From the NCBI GenBank assembly GCA_031267205.1, contig JAIRZN010000107.1, forward strand, positions 1 to 9,387: DNA of 9,387 nt, in the 5' to 3' direction. This DNA comes from Tannerellaceae bacterium. Lineage in GTDB: Bacteria > Bacteroidota > Bacteroidia > Bacteroidales > Tannerellaceae. The translations under genes and the position numbers were made by a program. A model generated the notes under the pieces. The model did not search any database and was not told where the DNA came from. It was given only the letters and a program-made list of their open reading frames with translations. Of the stretch, positions 6,860 to 9,387 are shown in pieces; position 1 is the first letter of the stretch; each line of letters begins with the position of its first letter.

Positions 6860-7960
6860 TCAACGTTTAATTGTTTTTCGAGGTGTATTTATACTGTTAT
6901 TGTACCAGCGGTACAGTCGTTCGATTCCTTCCTTTATATCTATCGTATGCCGCCACCCTAAGTCGTGCAGCTTGCTTACGTCGGTCAACTTGCGCAACGT
7001 GCCGTCGGGCTTGGAGGCGTCAAAGCTCACCCGGCCTTCATAGCCGGTCGCGTCGCGGATTAGTCCGGCGAGTTCGCGGATGGATAGCTCCGTCCCCGTA
7101 CCTATATTAATATGTGTATTGCGCACTTCCTTCCCCTCCGGCTTAAGGTCGGCGAAATCTGCATTCTCCATAATATATACGGAGGCGTCGGCCATTTCTT
7201 CGCTCCACAGGAACTCGCGCAGCGGCTTGCCTGTCCCCCAGAGGGTCACTTCTTCCGCAGATACGCCGTACTTGCGCAGCAGGTCGACTATCTCCTTATC
7301 CGAAGCCTCGCCGGTGACGCCCTTAACCGGACGGGCGTCCAGATCCTGCCGCAGCATCTCCATATTATTCCTGTTAAGGCAGCGGCCCCAATGAAATTTA
7401 CGCATCATGCCCGGCAGTACGTGCGACGTGTCCGGGTCAAAATTGTCATACGGCCCGTATAGGTTCGACGGCATGACGGCAATGAAGTTCGTCCCGTATT
7501 GCAGGTTATAACTTTCGCACATCTTGATGCCGGCTATCTTGGCAATGGCGTAAGGCTCGTTCGTATACTCCAGCGGGGAAGTAAGAAGGCTGTCTTCACG
7601 CATAGGCTGGGGCGTTTCGCGGGGATAGATGCATGTGCTTCCGAGGAAAAGCAGCTTCTTCACGCCGTTGGCGTGAGCCGCACGGATGATATTGCTTTGT
7701 ATCATCAGGTTGATGTATATGAAATCGGCGCGGCAGGTGAGGTTCGCCATTATACCGCCTACATGTGCGGCGGCTAAGAAGACATATTCGGGACGTGCGG
7801 CGGCAAAGAAGGCGTCTACGGCCGACTGCCTCGTCAAGTCAAGCTCGGCGTGCGTCCTGAGTATAAAGTTCTTGTATCCCTTGCTTTGCATATTCCGCAA
7901 AATGGCTGAGCCTACCAATCCGCGGTGTCCCGCTATGTATATCCCGGCGTTCTTATCCAT
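6860..7960 (-). CDS. fcl: GDP-L-fucose synthase (GDP-4-keto-6-deoxymannose 3,5-epimerase/4-reductase)
   Basis: Converts the Gmd product to GDP-L-fucose by 3,5-epimerisation and NADPH-dependent 4-reduction, in the cytoplasm. The cofactor motif AGHRGLVGSAI is at 10-20. The short-chain dehydrogenase triad is S108 (LGSTCIYP), Y137 and K141 (YAIAK). AAHVGG (65-70), NLYGPYDNFDPDTSHVLPG and LWGTGKPLREFLWSEEMADA (240-259) are family signatures. At 366 residues it is longer than the roughly 320-residue Escherichia coli enzyme. The excess is mainly a charged insert at about 190-236, between MMRKFH and VTLWGTG. The gene starts three bases after the rmlA stop and ends five bases before gmd, so it is in an operon with both. 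The symbol wcaG is also used for this gene. Confidence 0.96.
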   Translation of the reverse strand: MDKNAGIYIAGHRGLVGSAILRNMQSKGYKNFILRTHAELDLTRQSAVDAFFAAARPEYVFLAAAHVGGIMANLTCRADFIYINLMIQSNIIRAAHANGVKKLLFLGSTCIYPRETPQPMREDSLLTSPLEYTNEPYAIAKIAGIKMCESYNLQYGTNFIAVMPSNLYGPYDNFDPDTSHVLPGMMRKFHWGRCLNRNNMEMLRQDLDARPVKGVTGEASDKEIVDLLRKYGVSAEEVTLWGTGKPLREFLWSEEMADASVYIMENADFADLKPEGKEVRNTHINIGTGTELSIRELAGLIRDATGYEGRVSFDASKPDGTLRKLTDVSKLHDLGWRHTIDIKEGIERLYRWYNNSINTPRKTIKR

Positions 7961-7963
7961 GCC

Positions 7964-8845
7964 TTAGATCTCCTTCTCTAATAATTTCTTCAGATACTGC
8001 CCATACTGGTTCTTAATCATCGGGGCGATGATCTCCTCCATCTTGCGGGCGTCTATCCATTTGTTATTGTAGGCTATTTCTTCGGGGCAGGCTATTTTCA
8101 GGCCCTGCCGCTTTTCTATAACTTCTACGAAGGTGGAGGCTTCCGAAAGCGAATCATGCGTGCCGGTATCTAACCAGGCGAATCCCCGCCCAAGCAATTT
8201 CACCTTCAGGTCGTTGCTCTCCAAAAAAGCCTGGTTTACGGCGGTTATCTCCAGCTCGCCGCGTGACGAGGGTGTGATGCGTTTGGCTACGTCGACCACT
8301 CTGTTGGGATAGAAGTACAACCCGACTACGGCGTAATTCGACTGTGGGCGCTCCGGCTTCTCCTCTATGCTCAACACATTCCCGTCCTTGTCGAACGCGG
8401 CCACGCCGTAGCGTTCGGGATCGTTTACGTAATAACCGAAGACCGTCGCCTTATTCCCCTCCACGGCCTGGCTTACGGCGTCCTTCAACATAGCGGTGAA
8501 GCTTTGGCCGTGAAAGATATTATCGCCAAGAACCAAGCAAACCGTGTCGCCGCCAACAAAATCGGCTCCTATAATAAAGGCCTGCGCCAGTCCGTCAGGC
8601 GAAGGTTGACTTGCATATTCAAAGCTCACCCCCCAGTCCGAGCCATCGCCCAGCAACCGCCTGAACCCAGGCAAGTCCTGAGGCGTAGATATAATAAGTA
8701 TGTCGCGTATGCCGGCCAGCATCAACACGGATATAGGATAATAAATCATTGGCTTATCGTAGACAGGCAGCAATTGCTTTGATACGCCTTTCGTAATAGG
8801 ATACAGGCGCGTACCGGAACCTCCAGCCAAAACAATCCCTTTCAT
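7964..8845 (-). CDS. rmlA: Glucose-1-phosphate thymidylyltransferase
   Basis: Makes dTDP-glucose from dTTP and glucose-1-phosphate in the cytoplasm, the entry step to dTDP-L-rhamnose and other dTDP-6-deoxysugars. The 293-residue length is standard for RmlA. The nucleotidyltransferase signature GGSGTRLYPITKGVSKQLLP is at 8-27, YDKPMIYYPISVLMLAGI at 29-46, QPSPDGLAQAF at 80-90, the metal-binding LGDNIFHGQ at 106-114 (D108), then EEKPERPQSNYAVVGLYFY and the late FAWLDTGTHDSL. All key residues appear intact. It is the first gene of a tight set with fcl and gmd. No rmlB, rmlC or rmlD is in the window, so the rest of the dTDP-sugar pathway must be elsewhere if it exists. The symbol rfbA is also used. 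Confidence 0.97.
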   Translation of the reverse strand: MKGIVLAGGSGTRLYPITKGVSKQLLPVYDKPMIYYPISVLMLAGIRDILIISTPQDLPGFRRLLGDGSDWGVSFEYASQPSPDGLAQAFIIGADFVGGDTVCLVLGDNIFHGQSFTAMLKDAVSQAVEGNKATVFGYYVNDPERYGVAAFDKDGNVLSIEEKPERPQSNYAVVGLYFYPNRVVDVAKRITPSSRGELEITAVNQAFLESNDLKVKLLGRGFAWLDTGTHDSLSEASTFVEVIEKRQGLKIACPEEIAYNNKWIDARKMEEIIAPMIKNQYGQYLKKLLEKEI

Positions 8846-8895
8846 AACGTCACATTTATATTTTAGTTTACACGTTTTATTTTGAATAACAGCGG

Positions 8896-8928
8896 CAAAA
8901 GTAAGGATTTATTTATTGTGCAAGCAAA
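8896..8928 (-). promoter_or_regulatory. Bacteroidota promoter for the rmlA-fcl-gmd operon
   Basis: On the minus strand TTTG (8928-8925) and TACTTTTG (8903-8896) are separated by 21 bases and both match the -33/-7 consensus. Transcription would begin near 8889 with a leader of about 45 nt. It is divergent from the promoter of the DUF1016-type gene. Confidence 0.72.
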
Positions 8929-8934
8929 TGCATA

Positions 8935-8952
8935 CGATAAAAAAAGTTATCG
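8935..8952. repeat. Small inverted repeat between the divergent promoters
   Basis: CGATAA and TTATCG form a 6-bp dyad around AAAAAG, followed by a GC-rich GCCGGCCGG. It could be an operator or a weak hairpin between the two divergent transcripts. The short arms make chance occurrence quite possible. Confidence 0.3.
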
Positions 8953-9004
8953 CCGGCCGGTACGCTCATATTTGCCTGCACGGGGAAAGTCCGGCGCAAT
9001 TCCC

Positions 9005-9012
9005 TACTTTTG
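9005..9012 (+). promoter_or_regulatory. Predicted -7 element for the DUF1016-type gene
   Basis: TACTTTTG on the plus strand matches TAnnTTTG, 20 bases before the ATG at 9033. The nearest upstream TTTG (8971-8974) is 30 bases away, too far for a standard -33, so the promoter is only partly supported. The leader would be about 14 nt. Confidence 0.5.
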
Positions 9013-9032
9013 CACCCTATAATATTACACCT

Positions 9033-9387
9033 ATGATAATAAAGCGGCAAAATTTCGACCAACTGATTAACAATATTTATCAAGCACATAATGCATTACA
9101 AGAGAATGCAAAGAAAGTCATCAACCAAAACCTTACAATCAGGAATTGGCTCGTTGGATGTTATATCGTAGAATATGAACAACATGGAGAAGACCGGGCA
9201 GAATATGGAACAAGGCTATTGGAGGAGATGGCTAAAAAGTTAAAAACAAAAGGTATAAAAGGATTGAGAAGTCGGGAACTAAACACTTGCCGGAAATTCT
9301 ACACAACCTATCCTCAAATTTGGCGGACACTGTCCGCCAAATTGCAAGAGAATGACAATCAGGCGGTTTTAATAACGCCAATAGATA
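9033..9387 (+). CDS. DUF1016/YhcG-family protein, N-terminal part (cut by window edge)
   Basis: Open for 118 codons from the ATG at 9033 to the window end, with no stop. The segment LTIRNWLVGCYIVEYEQHG (about 35-53), followed by RAEYGTRLLEEMAKKL and GLRSRELNTCRKFYTTYPQIW, is the hallmark of the DUF1016 N-terminal domain. Complete members usually carry a C-terminal PD-(D/E)XK nuclease-like domain, which is beyond the window, so nuclease activity cannot be verified here. The family often sits near restriction-modification, defence or mobile genes, which is context from elsewhere. By eye the gene is clearly richer in A+T than rmlA beside it, consistent with separate acquisition. A long perfect palindrome lies within the coding sequence at 9317-9343. 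It is transcribed away from the sugar operon and is probably unrelated to it. Confidence 0.85.
   Translation, partial: MIIKRQNFDQLINNIYQAHNALQENAKKVINQNLTIRNWLVGCYIVEYEQHGEDRAEYGTRLLEEMAKKLKTKGIKGLRSRELNTCRKFYTTYPQIWRTLSAKLQENDNQAVLITPID
9317..9343. repeat. 27-base near-perfect palindrome inside the DUF1016-type gene
   Basis: Two 13-base arms, AATTTGGCGGACA and TGTCCGCCAAATT, are separated by one C. It codes for IWRTLSAKL, just after the conserved FYTTYPQ segment. As RNA or single-stranded DNA it would form a strong hairpin. Confidence 0.9.

Noticed and set aside
6855..6863. TTG start for gmd overlapping the fcl stop
   Set aside because: The ATG three codons later gives the standard Gmd N-terminus just before the cofactor motif and has a normal 5-base gap.
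6579..7043. Plus-strand open frame of 154 codons across the gmd/fcl junction
   Set aside because: It is antisense to two clearly identified enzymes with intact catalytic motifs and has no recognisable features.

Overview
The window looks like a Bacteroidales chromosome (Bacteroidota). Four upstream regions carry the TAnnTTTG -7 element typical of this phylum. There is a Porphyromonas Pgm6/7-like OmpA protein, signal peptides end in A-x-A|Q, and strong Shine-Dalgarno sites are absent. The family is not certain; the moderate GC content would suit Parabacteroides/Tannerella-like organisms, but that is a guess.

All complete recognised genes are on the minus strand, so transcription runs from high to low coordinates. 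From right to left: (1) rmlA-fcl-gmd (8845 to 5700), a tight sugar-nucleotide operon. It makes dTDP-glucose (RmlA) and converts GDP-mannose to GDP-L-fucose (Gmd, then Fcl). (2) A single OmpA-family outer-membrane protein (5568-4417) with its own promoter and a strong intrinsic terminator. (3) A polyprenyl-phosphate sugar-1-phosphate transferase (4256-2856), which would start lipid-linked glycan assembly for capsule, exopolysaccharide or a protein O-glycan. (4) A 591-base stretch without a recognised gene, holding a promoter, two different 21-bp tandem repeats, a (GT)19 microsatellite and a doubtful small plus-strand ORF. (5) Three tandem, divergent paralogous secreted proteins (2264 to below 1), the last cut by the window edge. 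At the far right (9033 onward) a DUF1016/YhcG-type gene starts on the plus strand, divergent from rmlA, and runs off the window.

The common theme is cell-surface construction: activated sugars, the first membrane step of glycan assembly, an envelope anchor protein and a family of exported surface proteins. No glycosyltransferases, flippase or polymerase are present, so this is not a full polysaccharide locus.

The most interesting signal is the 38-base (GT)19 tract in the leader of the three-paralog operon. It lies just after an ATG, and adding one repeat unit or losing two would fuse that ATG in frame to the first paralog. This is a candidate phase-variable switch for surface proteins, and it is an inference from sequence alone.
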